Part shown: positions 30,594-50,318 of the stretch, one piece after another
Layout of the letters: the number at the start of each line of letters is the position of its first letter
Position numbering within the stretch: position 1 is the stretch's first letter
DNA from: Competibacter_A sp037045685
GTDB lineage: Bacteria > Pseudomonadota > Gammaproteobacteria > Competibacterales > Competibacteraceae
Assembly: GCA_037045685.1 (NCBI GenBank)
Contig: JBAOII010000028.1
Location: 124,001 to 188,000 of the forward strand
Length of the DNA: 64,000 bases
Reading direction: 5' to 3'
The notes under the pieces: generated by a model
Database searches by the model: none
Told to the model about the DNA's origin: nothing
What the model saw: only the letters and a program-made list of their open reading frames with translations
Translations under genes and position numbers: made by a program

Positions 30594-31277
30594 CCGGGCA
30601 AAACAGGCGGGCAGCTCATCCAACCGGCTCACCACCCCATCCGGATCGACATCCCAGGGATCGAATACGGCATCCGGCTGGCGTTTGACCCAGACGGCGC
30701 GCAACCCGGCGGCCTTGGCGCCGATCACGTCCCAGGCGTTGCTGGAGATCAGCCACGTCTCACCGGGCGCAAAGCCGGTTCGCCGGGCCAGATAGCCATA
30801 AACTTCGGGGTCGGGCTTGAAGGTGCGCAGGTCGTCCACGCTGACCACGTCTTCCAGTTGCGGCAACACTCCGGCATTGGCCAGCAGCGCGCGGATGCTG
30901 GCTTCCACCCCGTTGGAAAACGCCACCAGCCGGTGGCCTCGGGTTTTGAGCGCCGCCAGACTGGCGGCCACTTCCGGGAACACCGGCAGGTAAAGATAGG
31001 CTTCCAGCAACCGGCCCTGATCGGATTCCGGCAGTTCGCAGCGCAGCGCCTGCTGGGTGTAGCGCAGCGCCTGCCGGGTGCAAATATCGAAGTCCGCGTA
31101 CCGCCGCATCAGGCCGCGCCGGAACGAAAATTCCAGTTGCTTGGACCGCCACAAGCCGGCGAACTGGGCGGCTTGTTCCCCGACCAGCGCCTCCAGCGGT
31201 TCGGCCAGCGCCAAGGGATCGACCAGGGTGCCGTAAACATCGAACCCCAAGGCATACGTTTTATCCGCGCTATCCAC
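30582..31277 (-). CDS. HAD hydrolase, haloacid dehalogenase type II
   Basis: 231 residues. The nucleophile motif is FDVYGTLVD with Asp13; the tyrosine two residues later (DVYGT) is typical of 2-haloacid dehalogenases rather than phosphatases. Motif II is FSNGVEAS, and motifs III and IV are KPDPEVY and SSNAWDVIGAK. It probably hydrolyses L-2-haloacids or a related substrate in the cytoplasm; the true substrate cannot be read. Confidence 0.85.
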   Translation of the reverse strand: MDSADKTYALGFDVYGTLVDPLALAEPLEALVGEQAAQFAGLWRSKQLEFSFRRGLMRRYADFDICTRQALRYTQQALRCELPESDQGRLLEAYLYLPVFPEVAASLAALKTRGHRLVAFSNGVEASIRALLANAGVLPQLEDVVSVDDLRTFKPDPEVYGYLARRTGFAPGETWLISSNAWDVIGAKAAGLRAVWVKRQPDAVFDPWDVDPDGVVSRLDELPACFARLSA

Positions 31278-31343
31278 ATCATCCTCGCTCGTGTTTTGTT
31301 TTCCCGAAATCCGACGGGGTTGGCGCGTCCAAATCGAGCGAAC

Positions 31344-31727
31344 CTACTCCGCCTTCACGACCGCCACCGCAAGGAGCAGCCAAGCGGCCAGAAACGCCAT
31401 GCCGCCTATCGGGGTGATGGCGCCCAACCAGCGCATGCCGCTGAGACTGAGCGCGTACAGGCTACCCGAGAACAGCACGAGACCACCGGTCATCAAGATG
31501 CCCGACCATCGCAGATACGCCGTGGTCGGCAGGTGGAGCGACAGCAGCCCGATGACCAGCAGACCCAGCGCGTGATAGACATGATAGTGCACTGCGGTTT
31601 CGTAGATGGCCACGAGATCGGGCGCCAGCACCTTTTTCAGAGCATGCGCGCCGAACGCGCCCATTACCACCGCCAGCGACATCCCGACACTGCCCAGCGC
31701 CAGCCACACTCTCGACATCGGCGTCAT
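31344..31727 (-). CDS. DUF423 (YgdD-like) inner-membrane protein
   Basis: 127 residues with four membrane segments. The family signature MGAFGAHALKK is near residues 22-32, and the central YETAVHYHVYHALGLL stretch is diagnostic. Function unknown. It lies 66 bases upstream of the HAD gene on the same strand. Confidence 0.85.
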   Translation of the reverse strand: MTPMSRVWLALGSVGMSLAVVMGAFGAHALKKVLAPDLVAIYETAVHYHVYHALGLLVIGLLSLHLPTTAYLRWSGILMTGGLVLFSGSLYALSLSGMRWLGAITPIGGMAFLAAWLLLAVAVVKAE

Positions 31728-31799
31728 AACCGCTTTCTCTATAAAGGGGTTTATCTACCATCGTAGCCAGTCGCGATCATGATGCCAGAACTTTAAATA

Positions 31800-33044
31800 T
31801 CATTGAAATCCGACGATAACGAAGTTTTGGTGGGCTTCTGACCAACCCAGAGTGACGTTCCTGCCGGTATTGGGAAAATTTGGCAGAGTATGCTGGTAGG
31901 GAGGCAACCCTCGCAAATAATCTTGGCCGAGGGTGCTCACATTAAAAGAAACGCGGTCGAATTCCACGCTGTCGGCCAAAACCCGCAGCGTGTGAACTCC
32001 GTCTCCCAGAAGATTCCAGTTATAGGTCAGCCCATACCCCGTGTTGGCGGTCCCGCACACCGCTTCCGTATCCGCGCGGCGGGTGCCGTAAGCGGCTTTT
32101 AATCGCGCGCCGCCGTCGATCTCTACCTCGACCGTGGAAGCGTTGCACACCCATCCCCGAATCAGCCCAACGCCGCTTTCGTGAGAACCCTCGCTCGGGC
32201 TCTCTTGAAAAGCCAAACCCGTTGAGTGGCGAACCGCATTATAGGGAACACCGCTAGAATTGGTGGTGCCGCGATTCGGATTGACGCCGAAGATCACGAA
32301 ATTTTGGTGGGGCTCCGACCAACGCACCGCCACTTGATCGCCCGGCTGCGGAAAATCGGGAAGCGAGTACTCTCCGCTGATTCCCTGAAGATAGGTTGCT
32401 CCCAAGGTGGTGACGCGAAAAGAAACGCGGCCGAATTCCACGCCGTCGGCCAAAACCCGCAGCGTGTGAACTCCGTCTCCCAGAAGATTCCAGTTATAGG
32501 TCAGCCCATACCCCGTGTTGGCGGTCCCGCACACCGCCTCCGTATCCGTGCGGCGGGTGCCGTAAGCCGCCCTCAGCCGCTCCCCGCCATCGATTTCCAC
32601 CTCGACCGCAGAGGCATTGCACACCCATCCCCGGATCAGCCCGACTCCGCTTTCGTGAGAACCCTCGCTCGGACTTTCTTGGGAAGCTAGCGGAAGACTG
32701 CTACCACCAGTACTGACTTCATTAGAAAAGCTACTTTCAATCGTGCCCTTAATGTTGTAGGCCGTAACCGCAAAATAATATGTCCGATGATCATCAAGAT
32801 CAAAAATCGTGTAATTGGTTTGGTTGCCCACATCAACCATTGAAGAATACGATCTGCTAGCGAGCCCATAATAAATCCGATATCCGCCAAGGTTACGTTC
32901 GGGATTAGCATCCCACGCAAGAGTAACTTGCTTGGCGAAAATCTCAGTATCCCATAATGACAATGTGCTATAAATCAATATCCATATGATCGATTGATCA
33001 TTATTAATTAATCGTCTGATACAGTTTAGCAAAAACATAAACAT
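31800..33044 (-). CDS. Secreted-type protein: fibronectin III domain plus two tandem repeats
   Basis: 414 residues. An N-terminal hydrophobic stretch (residues 18-32) may be a signal anchor. A fibronectin type III domain follows at about 38-112 (VTLAWDANPERNLGGYRIYYG to YFAVTAYN). Two copies of a unit of 158 residues per period then fill the rest, each with SPSEGSHESGVGLIRGWVCN, EVEIDGG, TANTGYGLTYNWNLLGDGVHTLRVL and a W-S-E-x-HQNFVI ending; conserved cysteines (WVCN, EAVCGTAN) suggest a disulfide. The N-terminal part is AT-rich. A surface-binding role is inferred; the family is not known to me. Confidence 0.65.
   Translation of the reverse strand: MFMFLLNCIRRLINNDQSIIWILIYSTLSLWDTEIFAKQVTLAWDANPERNLGGYRIYYGLASRSYSSMVDVGNQTNYTIFDLDDHRTYYFAVTAYNIKGTIESSFSNEVSTGGSSLPLASQESPSEGSHESGVGLIRGWVCNASAVEVEIDGGERLRAAYGTRRTDTEAVCGTANTGYGLTYNWNLLGDGVHTLRVLADGVEFGRVSFRVTTLGATYLQGISGEYSLPDFPQPGDQVAVRWSEPHQNFVIFGVNPNRGTTNSSGVPYNAVRHSTGLAFQESPSEGSHESGVGLIRGWVCNASTVEVEIDGGARLKAAYGTRRADTEAVCGTANTGYGLTYNWNLLGDGVHTLRVLADSVEFDRVSFNVSTLGQDYLRGLPPYQHTLPNFPNTGRNVTLGWSEAHQNFVIVGFQ
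31947..32683. repeat. Two direct copies of a 263-bp segment inside the FN3 gene
   Basis: 31947-32209 and 32421-32683 align without gaps at an offset of 474 bases (158 codons), and long blocks of 50-80 bases are identical. Such close identity inside a gene indicates a recent duplication or gene conversion, and makes the repeat number prone to change. Confidence 0.85.
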
Positions 33045-33268
33045 GTTTCTTTCTCATCTAGCGATCATCTGTCGAATCATTATTCGAATGAGCGAGCATT
33101 TTTTCTTAACCCACCATATTTAAGTTGCTACAATTGCTGACCATTCGAGCAAAAAACAAACTTAACTGCCTGAAAGTAATTTCCTACCCTAAAGGTAAAC
33201 TGAAAAAACCATCGGGCTCCAAGGATAGGTTTTGTTGCCCTTCATAAAGTGCTTGGATTCAAAGATGA

Positions 33269-33342
33269 AGCTGGCGAAGGGAATCGAACCCCCGACCCGC
33301 TGATTACAAATCAGCCGCTCTACCGAACTGAGCTACGCCAGC
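33269..33342 (-). tRNA. tRNA-Thr (UGU)
   Basis: Full cloverleaf: acceptor GCTGGCG/CGCCAGC, anticodon loop TTTGTAA, T loop TTCGATT. The 3' bases after the acceptor read TTCA, so CCA is not encoded. In E. coli the tRNA-Thr(UGU) is the first gene of the same operon as tyrU, glyT and thrT; here it is on the opposite strand. Confidence 0.93.
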
Positions 33343-33365
33343 ATGATGTTACTCAGGTGACCTAA

Positions 33366-33395
33366 ATTATATATTGTAGTTCCCCGCATACTCAA
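33366..33395 (-). promoter_or_regulatory. Promoter of the tRNA-Thr(UGU) gene
   Basis: On the minus strand TTGAGT (33390-33395) is followed after 18 bases by TATAAT (33366-33371), placing the transcript start about 15 bases before the tRNA. Confidence 0.65.
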
Positions 33396-33573
33396 CTTTG
33401 CGTATATTTTGCAATCCTCACGATCCACAGTTTTCATAAGCTCGAAGCACTTTAATTGTAACATTTAAAATACATTTATTGCTTTTAAGACATTACTCTT
33501 GTTGTTGCCAACCCATCAATTTGGCAAGGAATCAAGCGCACAGGCAGAGCGAATCGAAAAATCACATTGATGA

Positions 33574-33602
33574 TTGACATTCATTTTATTTCTTCCCACA
33601 AT
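33574..33602 (+). promoter_or_regulatory. Promoter of the tRNA-Tyr/Gly/Thr-tuf operon
   Basis: A perfect TTGACA (33574-33579), a 17-base spacer and CACAAT (33597-33602, four of six matches) lie just before tRNA-Tyr, with a predicted start near 33609. The surrounding sequence is strikingly AT-rich compared with the rest of the window. Confidence 0.7.
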
Positions 33603-33617
33603 ATGCGACTCAATTTC

Positions 33618-33702
<85 letters not shown>

Positions 33703-33801
33703 CTATGAAACGGATTTTTATTGATTTGTATCGTGGCTGAAAATCGTGGGCCACGATTTGATTGAGAAATGTTGTGCTTGTTGGGCTTGTACGACGGTTA
33801 G

Positions 33802-33875
<74 letters not shown>

Positions 33876-33907
33876 GACAAGCATTTGAAATTCAAACAGG
33901 TTCTTGG

Positions 33908-33983
<76 letters not shown>

Positions 33984-34057
33984 CCTTATAAAGGTGTTTT
34001 ATACCTTAATTCGTTCCGAATATCGGGCCCTGAGTTTTTGTTTAGGGGAGTGCCTGG

Positions 34058-35248
<1,191 letters not shown>

Positions 35249-35306
35249 TTTCCGGCACGGAAACGGGGTGGAGCGCTTTTCCCGGCGCCCCCTCGGCGCT
35301 TGTTAC

Positions 35307-35382
<76 letters not shown>

Positions 35383-35466
35383 TTCTTTTAAGGTATATCC
35401 CGGGCGCTCGCTCGCCGATCAGGTCGAGCGAGCGTCTGCTCCAGGGTGTTCAAAGCCGAAATCCGC

Positions 35467-35856
35467 ATGAATTTGACCAAGCCTGAACCGCAAGCCATCA
35501 ACCGCGCCGACGCCTTCAAGTTGCTGGGCGCTGGCGCCATCGTGCTGGTGGCACTGGTGGCGTACTACGCTTTCGCGGCTCACTCGCCACTGCCGTGGGC
35601 GCGGGTTGTCGGCGTTATCGGCTTGCTGATCGCCGCCGGCGTGGCCGTGGCCGTCGCGCTGAAAACCGAGCTGGGCGCGGAAACCCTGGAGTTCGTTCGG
35701 GGCTCGCGTTCCGAGCTCCGCAAGGTGGTCTGGCCCACGCGCGCCGAGACCACCCAAACCACCTTGATCGTCATCGCCATGGTCGTGGTGATGGGCCTGT
35801 TGCTGTGGCTGCTGGACGTGCTGCTGCTCTGGCTCGTCCGGCTGCTGACCGGCTGA
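35467..35856 (+). CDS. secE: Preprotein translocase subunit SecE
   Basis: 129 residues from the ATG at 35467, similar to the three-segment gammaproteobacterial SecE. Membrane segments lie near 25-41, 48-66 and 97-121. The conserved cytoplasmic segment SRSELRKVVWPTRAETTQTT precedes the last one. It is the small essential subunit of SecYEG. A start at 35446 is possible but adds a charged tail not expected for the family. Confidence 0.93.
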   Translation: MNLTKPEPQAINRADAFKLLGAGAIVLVALVAYYAFAAHSPLPWARVVGVIGLLIAAGVAVAVALKTELGAETLEFVRGSRSELRKVVWPTRAETTQTTLIVIAMVVVMGLLLWLLDVLLLWLVRLLTG

Positions 35857-35860
35857 CGGG

Positions 35861-36412
35861 ATGGTGGCGAACATGGCGATGCGATGGTACGTGGTGCAGG
35901 CTTATTCCGGCTTCGAGCAGCATGTCAAGCGCTCGCTGCTGGAGCGAATCACCCGCGAGGGACTCAAAGACCGCTTCGGACAAGTCCTCGTGCCCACCGA
36001 AGAAGTCGTGGAAATGCGCGACGGGCAGAAACGCAAAAGCGATCGCAAATTCTTTCCCGGTTACGTGCTGGTGCAGATGGAAATGGACAACGACACCTGG
36101 CACCTGGTCCGAAACGTTCCCAAAGTGTTGGGCTTCATCGGCGGCACCAGCGACAAACCGGCGCCGATTTCGGAAAAGGAAGCCCAGACCATCCTGCAAC
36201 GGGTTCAGGAAGGCGTTGATCGGCCCAAACCCAAGGTGCTTTACGAGCCCGGCGAGATGGTGCGGGTCACCGACGGCCCGTTCAACGATTTCGAGGGCGT
36301 GGTCGAAGAAGTCAATTACGAAAAGAGCCGGTTGCGGGTGGGGGTCATGATTTTCGGCCGCACCACCCCGGTGGAACTGGAATTCAGTCAAGTCGAAAAA
36401 GTGTCGCGCTGA
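35861..36412 (+). CDS. nusG: Transcription termination/antitermination factor NusG
   Basis: 183 residues from 35861; the ATG at 35873 or 35879 gives an N-terminus (M-A-M-RWYVVQAYSGFE) closer to the family, so the true start may be four or six codons later. The NGN domain (residues 8-120) and the KOW domain (PGEMVRVTDGPFNDFEG) are complete. It binds RNA polymerase and links it to the ribosome or Rho. It follows secE after four bases. Confidence 0.96.
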   Translation: MVANMAMRWYVVQAYSGFEQHVKRSLLERITREGLKDRFGQVLVPTEEVVEMRDGQKRKSDRKFFPGYVLVQMEMDNDTWHLVRNVPKVLGFIGGTSDKPAPISEKEAQTILQRVQEGVDRPKPKVLYEPGEMVRVTDGPFNDFEGVVEEVNYEKSRLRVGVMIFGRTTPVELEFSQVEKVSR

Positions 36413-36504
36413 CCGGTCACCCGCGCCGGTCGCCTTATCCGCCACCCGTCCTCGGGTGGCTCATTCGGGGAGCCGCGAGGCGCTAGCACCCGACAGGAGC
36501 AACG

Positions 36505-36936
36505 ATGGCAAAGAAAGTCACGGCATACGTCAAATTGCAGGTCGCGGCCGCCAAGGCCAATCCCAGCCCTCCCGTCGGACCCGCGCTGGGCCAGCACGGG
36601 GTGAACATCATGGAATTTTGCAAGACCTTCAACGCCCAGACCCAGCATCTGGAGCCCGGTTTGCCGATTCCGGTGGTGATCACGGTTTACAGCGACCGCA
36701 GCTTCACCTTCATCATGAAAACGCCGCCGGCCTCGGTGCTGCTGCGCAAGGCGCTGGGGATCGACAAAGGCAGCCCCACCCCGAACACCAAGAAAGTCGG
36801 CACCGTCACCCGCGCTCAGCTGGAAGAAGTGGCCAAGACCAAGATGCCCGACCTGACCGCCGCCGATCTCGACGCGGCGGTTCGGACCATCGCCGGCAGC
36901 GCCCGATCCATGGGCCTCGACGTCCAGGGAGCGTGA
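36505..36936 (+). CDS. rplK: Ribosomal protein L11
   Basis: 143 residues, standard. The Lys/Ala-rich start AKKVTAYVKLQVAAAKANPSPP and the RNA-binding C-terminal domain are intact. It forms the GTPase-associated stalk base with 23S rRNA. It precedes rplA by two bases. Confidence 0.98.
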   Translation: MAKKVTAYVKLQVAAAKANPSPPVGPALGQHGVNIMEFCKTFNAQTQHLEPGLPIPVVITVYSDRSFTFIMKTPPASVLLRKALGIDKGSPTPNTKKVGTVTRAQLEEVAKTKMPDLTAADLDAAVRTIAGSARSMGLDVQGA

Positions 36937-36938
36937 TC

Positions 36939-37634
<696 letters not shown>

Positions 37635-37639
37635 AGCCG

Positions 37640-37850
37640 AGCGTCCCCAGCCCTCGGGATGGGGACCGACAACGAACTTTGGGCCGGCCGGAATTCCCGG
37701 CCAGCGTCAAAGACCGCGGGCGCTTTCCGCTTAATCGTTCCCGGCCAAGGGCCGGGGCAGCCCGCGCAGACGGTAAGGCCCTTCCGGATGATTTCCTGGT
37801 AAGGCCACCGTTTCCGATCTCCCCCAGTGGAGAAAACACCGCGAGGTAAG
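37640..37850 (+). promoter_or_regulatory. Probable ribosomal protein L10 leader
   Basis: The 219-base gap between rplA and rplJ is GC-rich with several inverted repeats (for example GGCCGGCCGG/CCCGGCCAG and CCCGGCC/GGCCGGGG). In bacteria this position carries the L10(L12)4-binding leader that autoregulates rplJ-rplL and often a promoter. The call rests on position and visible pairing, not on a covariance match. Confidence 0.5.
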
Positions 37851-37853
37851 TCA

Positions 37854-38387
37854 ATGAGTCTCAATCTGGCAGAAAAACAGGCTGTGGTGGCCGAAGTCGC
37901 CAAAGTGGCTGCCAGTGCGCACTCCGCGATCGCCGCCGAGTACCGAGGTCTGAGCGTGGCTCAGATCACCAGCCTGCGGGTCAAAGCGCGGGAAACCGGC
38001 GTCTATCTGCGCGTCGTCAAGAACACCCTGGCGCGGCGTGCCGTGCGGGGAACCGAGTTCGAGTGCCTGCAACCCAGTCTGGTGGGACCGCTGATTCTGG
38101 CGTTCTCACAGGAGGACCCAGGCGCGGCGGCGCGGCTGTTCAAGGAATTTCTGAAGGAAAAGGCCAACGACAAACTGGTCGTCAAGGCGTTGGCGGTAAG
38201 CGGACAAGCATTTCCAGCCAGCGAGCTGGATCGTTTGGCCAGCCTGCCGACCCGAGATCAGGCGATCAGCCTGCTCATGGCCTGCATGAAGGCGCCGCTC
38301 GACAAGTTCGCGCGAACCCTCAACGAAATTCCCGGCAAGTTGGTGCGCACCATCGAAGCGATCCGGCAGCAGAAAGAAGCCGCCTGA
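37854..38387 (+). CDS. rplJ: Ribosomal protein L10
   Basis: 177 residues from the ATG at 37854, which has GAGG before it; the frame opens nine codons earlier without support. The N-terminal rRNA-binding domain (LAEKQAVVAEVA) and the C-terminal L12-binding helix (LVRTIEAIRQQKE) are present. Confidence 0.97.
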   Translation: MSLNLAEKQAVVAEVAKVAASAHSAIAAEYRGLSVAQITSLRVKARETGVYLRVVKNTLARRAVRGTEFECLQPSLVGPLILAFSQEDPGAAARLFKEFLKEKANDKLVVKALAVSGQAFPASELDRLASLPTRDQAISLLMACMKAPLDKFARTLNEIPGKLVRTIEAIRQQKEAA

Positions 38388-38454
38388 ACGTTTCGGCGAC
38401 AAACAGCCCGAATCGAATAAATAAGTTTAGCGTTTATCCAGGAGCAAATCCGCA

Positions 38455-38829
38455 ATGGCTATTTCGAAAGAAGACATGCTGGACACCATCGCCGGCATGA
38501 CCGTGATGGAAATCGTGGAGCTGATTTCCGCGATGGAAGAGAAGTTCGGCGTCAGCGCCGCCGCCGCCGTGGCCGCCGCGCCGGCCGCCGCCGTGGCCGC
38601 CGCGCCGGTCGAGGAAAAAACCGAGTTCGACGTGGTGATGTCCAGCTTCGGCGAGAAGAAGGTCGAAGTGATCAAGGTGGTGCGCGCCCTGACCGGCCTG
38701 GGCCTGAAGGAAGCCAAGGACCTGGTGGAAGGCGTGCCGTCCTTGATCAAGGAAGCCATTCCCAAGGCCGAGGCCGAGGACATCAAGAAGAAGCTGGAAG
38801 ACGCCGGCGCCAAGGTCGACGTCAAGTAA
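38455..38829 (+). CDS. rplL: Ribosomal protein L7/L12
   Basis: 124 residues. The N-terminal dimerisation domain, an Ala-rich hinge (AAAAVAAAPAAAVAAAP) and the factor-binding C-terminal domain (EKTEFDVV, GLKEAKDLVE) are all present. The preceding GGAG is a good ribosome-binding site. Confidence 0.98.
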   Translation: MAISKEDMLDTIAGMTVMEIVELISAMEEKFGVSAAAAVAAAPAAAVAAAPVEEKTEFDVVMSSFGEKKVEVIKVVRALTGLGLKEAKDLVEGVPSLIKEAIPKAEAEDIKKKLEDAGAKVDVK

Positions 38830-38913
38830 GCGCGCCCGGCGCCCACCCACCCGTGCACCCGTGGGATCTCGTTGCGCGGCATCATCTGGCTCGGACGGAC
38901 TGAAAGCGGGAAC

Positions 38914-38950
38914 GGCTGGCGACCCTCGGTCGCCGGCCTGTTTCCGTTTG
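38914..38950 (+). promoter_or_regulatory. Stem-loop in the rplL-rpoB gap, attenuator-like
   Basis: GGCGAC, loop CCTCG, GTCGCC (38918-38934) is followed by a short T-rich stretch. E. coli has a partial terminator in the same gap that lowers rpoBC transcription relative to rplJL; this could be its equivalent. Confidence 0.4.
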
Positions 38951-39059
38951 CGTCCGGCAGGGAAAACCGACGTTCCGGCTGGCGAGCGCGCGAGCCGGGA
39001 CCGGCGATGGAATCGGGCGGCTTCCGCCCTTGGCTGGCACTCCCGTGAGAGGAACCCCG

Positions 39060-43223
<4,164 letters not shown>

Positions 43224-43283
43224 GGCCGACGCGCCCGCCGCTTTCCCGGCGGCGGAGCCACGCAATCCCGCGAGTGAGAGACG

Positions 43284-47525
<4,242 letters not shown>

Positions 47526-47546
47526 GCCCGGCATTCTGGAGTCGGG

Positions 47547-47585
47547 AAGGCGGGTGGCGCGCGGCGTGGCCCGCCTTTCTTTTTG
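47547..47585 (+). terminator. Rho-independent terminator of rpoBC
   Basis: AAGGCGGG (47547-47554) pairs with CCCGCCTT (47570-47577), followed by TCTTTTT. It lies 22 bases after the rpoC stop. Confidence 0.85.
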
Positions 47586-47654
47586 AGGTTCCACCATGGC
47601 CGCAACCACACCCGCTCCGTCCCCCACGATGCCATTCGGCGCCCGCGTCCCCCC

Positions 47655-48540
47655 ATGACCGCCCTGCTGGAAGCCCGCCAACTGGTCAAGCACTTTCGCG
47701 GCGTGAAAGCCGTGGACGGCCTCGACCTGGCCATCCCCGCCGGCTGTTGCTTCGGCCTGCTCGGACCGAACGGCGCGGGCAAGACCACCACGGTCGAAAT
47801 CCTGGAAGGCATCCAGGAACCCACCGGCGGAACGATCCGCTATCGCGGCGAACCGCTGGGACCGCGCTTTCGCCAGGACATCGGCATCATGTTTCAATCC
47901 ACGGCCTTGCAGGATCACATCACCGGCCGCGAGAATCTGCGGATGTTCGGCAGTTTTTACCGGCGCACCCTGCCGGTCGCCGAACTGATCGAAAACTGCG
48001 CGCTCGGCGACTTTCTCGACCGCGACACCCGCAAGCTGTCCGGCGGCCAGCGGCAGCGGCTGTTGCTGGCCATCGCGCTGGTCAACGACCCGGAATTGCT
48101 GTTTCTGGACGAGCCGACCACCGGCCTCGACCCGCAGGCCCGCCGCAACTTCTGGGAGCTGGTGCACCGGATCAAGGCGCGCGGCAAAACCCTGCTGCTG
48201 ACCACGCATTACATGGAAGAGGCTTACCATCTTTGCGACGAGGTGGCGATCATGGATCACGGCCGGATCATCGCCCAAGGCACGCCCTCGCGAGCTGCTG
48301 GCGGCGCACTTCGACGACGTGGTGCTGCAACTGCCCCGCGCGGATTTTCCCGACCCTCATCTCCCGCCCTGGCTGACCGTCATGCGGGATCGGGACAATG
48401 TGGAAATCCTGACCCGCGACGCCAACGCGGCGATCAAGGAGCTGCTGGCCCACGACGTTTCCTTGGCGCGGCTGCAAATCCGCCCGCGAACCTTGGAGGA
48501 TCTCTTCCTGGAATTGACCGGGCGGGAGTTGCGGGCATGA
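47655..48540 (+). CDS. ABC exporter ATPase, one frameshift
   Basis: About 294 residues after correction. From the ATG at 47655 the nucleotide-binding domain is complete: Walker A GPNGAGKTT, signature LSGGQRQR, Walker B LLFLDEPTTGLD, and the switch histidine in TTHYMEE. Near 48290 the sequence CGCCCTCGCGAG contains one extra base; removing it continues with ELLAAHFDDVVLQLP to the normal C-terminus (LEDLFLELTGRELRA) ending at 48540. The C-terminus is cleanly preserved, so a sequencing insertion is likely. It resembles NodI/CcmA-type drug or polysaccharide exporters. It overlaps the permease start by four bases. Confidence 0.85.
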
Positions 48541-49544
48541 GTTTCAAACGCTTCTGGGCGCTATTTCTCTGCCGCAATCTGGAATTTCTGCGCGACCGCT
48601 CTTCGCTGACCTGGAACCTGCTGTTCCCGGTCTCGCTGATCGCCGGCTTCGCCTTCGCGTTCTCCGGCCCCGGACTGGACCTGTACAAAGTCGGCGTGCT
48701 GGGCGATGCCGACGGCTGGAACGGCACGGAGTTTTTCAAAACCCACTATATTCGCTTCGTCCCGGTCGCCGACTTGCCCGCCGCGCTGACCAAGGTCGAG
48801 CGGCATCAGCTCGACCTGCTGCTCGATCCGGCCGGACGGCGTTATTGGATCAACGACGCGGCCCCGAAAGGCTATGTGCTGGAGCGCGTGCTGCGCGGCG
48901 CCGACGCCTCTTCCGCCTTCAGCAAGCAAACCGTGAGCGGCCGACCGATCCGTTACGTGGACTGGGTGATGCCCGGCGTGCTGGCCATGAACATGATGTT
49001 CAGTTGCCTGTTCGGGGTCGGCTACGTCATCGTGCGCTACCGGAAAAACGGGATGCTCAAGCGGCTGAAAGCCACCCCGATCCGGCCGCTGGAGTTTTTG
49101 TCGGCGCAGATCGCCTCGCGGCTGTGGCTGATCCTGGCCTCGACCGTGCTGGTGTTCGTCGGCACCGATCGGGTGATCGGGTTTCCGATGTTCGGCTCCT
49201 ATCTCAACCTGTTCCTGGTGTTCGCGGTGGGCGCCGTCAGCCTGATCAGTCTCGGCTTGCTGGTGGCCGCCCGGACCACCAGCGAGGAACTGGCCGCCGG
49301 TCTGCTGAACGTGCTCAGTTGGCCGATGACCTTTTTGTCGGGCGTCTGGTTTTCGCTGGAAGGCGTGCATCCGATTTTGCAAAAGGCCGCGCAACTGGCG
49401 CCGCTGACCCACATCATCGACGCCGCGCGGGCGATCATGCTCGACGGGGCCGGCCTGATGGAGATATCCGGTCATCTGCTGGCATTGACGGCCATGAGCG
49501 CGGCGGCCATGGCGCTGGGCGCTTGGCTGTTCCGGTGGGAGTGA
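48537..49544 (+). CDS. ABC-2 type transporter permease
   Basis: 335 residues. One membrane segment lies near residues 25-43, a periplasmic domain follows, and five more segments lie from about 150 to the end, as in ABC-2 exporters. The motif region LKRLKATPIRPLEFL is typical. The start ATG overlaps the ATPase stop. Without the frameshift upstream this permease would be a separate gene; the apparent ATPase-permease fusion is an artefact. The substrate is unknown. Confidence 0.88.
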   Translation: MSFKRFWALFLCRNLEFLRDRSSLTWNLLFPVSLIAGFAFAFSGPGLDLYKVGVLGDADGWNGTEFFKTHYIRFVPVADLPAALTKVERHQLDLLLDPAGRRYWINDAAPKGYVLERVLRGADASSAFSKQTVSGRPIRYVDWVMPGVLAMNMMFSCLFGVGYVIVRYRKNGMLKRLKATPIRPLEFLSAQIASRLWLILASTVLVFVGTDRVIGFPMFGSYLNLFLVFAVGAVSLISLGLLVAARTTSEELAAGLLNVLSWPMTFLSGVWFSLEGVHPILQKAAQLAPLTHIIDAARAIMLDGAGLMEISGHLLALTAMSAAAMALGAWLFRWE

Positions 49545-49640
49545 AAAACGGCGCGGCACGAAAGTGCCGAGGCCCCCAATCGAACCCTCCCCTTCCACCA
49601 CGGTCATAGTTCCCGGTCGCCACTGCCTGGGAGCCGCTTG

Positions 49641-50297
49641 ATGTTATGGTCGCAACGCAAGATCCAGATGCCGCATCCCGATAAAGCCTTGCCGGGCCGG
49701 GCCACGCCGCTGCCGATTTCCAACCGGCATTACGTCAACGACCGCCCCTTGCAGCCCCCTTTTCCGGCCGGCATGGAGCGCGCGGTGTTCGGCATGGGCT
49801 GTTTCTGGGGTGCGGAACGGAAGTTCTGGACCCGGCCGGGAGTCTATTCCACGGCGGTGGGCTACGCGGGGGGCTTCACCCCTAACCCGACTTACGAGGA
49901 GGTTTGCGGCGGATTGACCGGCCACGCCGAAGTGGTGCTGGTGGTGTTCGATCCCACCTCAATCGCTTACGGGCAGTTGCTCGACATCTTCTGGGAATCG
50001 CACGATCCCACCCAAGGGATGCGCCAAGGCAACGATGTCGGCACCCAGTATCGCTCCGCGATTCACGCTTGCGACGTTGCCCAGCGCGCCGCCGCCGAAG
50101 CGAGCCGCGACGCTTACCAGCGAGCGCTGACCCGCGCCGGCCACGGGTCGATCACCACCGAGATCGCCGATGCCCCGCCGTTCTATTACGCCGAGGATTA
50201 CCACCAGCAGTATTTGGCCAAGAATCCCGGCGGCTACTGCGGTCTGGGCGGGACGGGGGTGCGCTGCCCTAAGGGCATCGACACGACACACGAGTGA
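49641..50297 (+). CDS. msrA: Peptide methionine sulfoxide reductase MsrA
   Basis: 218 residues. The catalytic motif GCFWGAE has its cysteine near residue 53. The family core continues through YAGGFTPNPTYEEVCGGLTGHAE and YHQQYLAKNPGGYC, whose final cysteine is a likely resolving residue. It repairs oxidised methionine (S-sulfoxide). No signal peptide, so cytoplasmic. Confidence 0.93.
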   Translation: MLWSQRKIQMPHPDKALPGRATPLPISNRHYVNDRPLQPPFPAGMERAVFGMGCFWGAERKFWTRPGVYSTAVGYAGGFTPNPTYEEVCGGLTGHAEVVLVVFDPTSIAYGQLLDIFWESHDPTQGMRQGNDVGTQYRSAIHACDVAQRAAAEASRDAYQRALTRAGHGSITTEIADAPPFYYAEDYHQQYLAKNPGGYCGLGGTGVRCPKGIDTTHE

Positions 50298-50318
50298 AGA
50301 GCGGCCGAGACCGAACGA

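Noticed and set aside
47583..49544. A 653-residue ATPase-permease fusion
   Set aside because: It exists only because of a one-base insertion near 48290. The true ATPase C-terminus is found in the other frame and overlaps a normal permease start.
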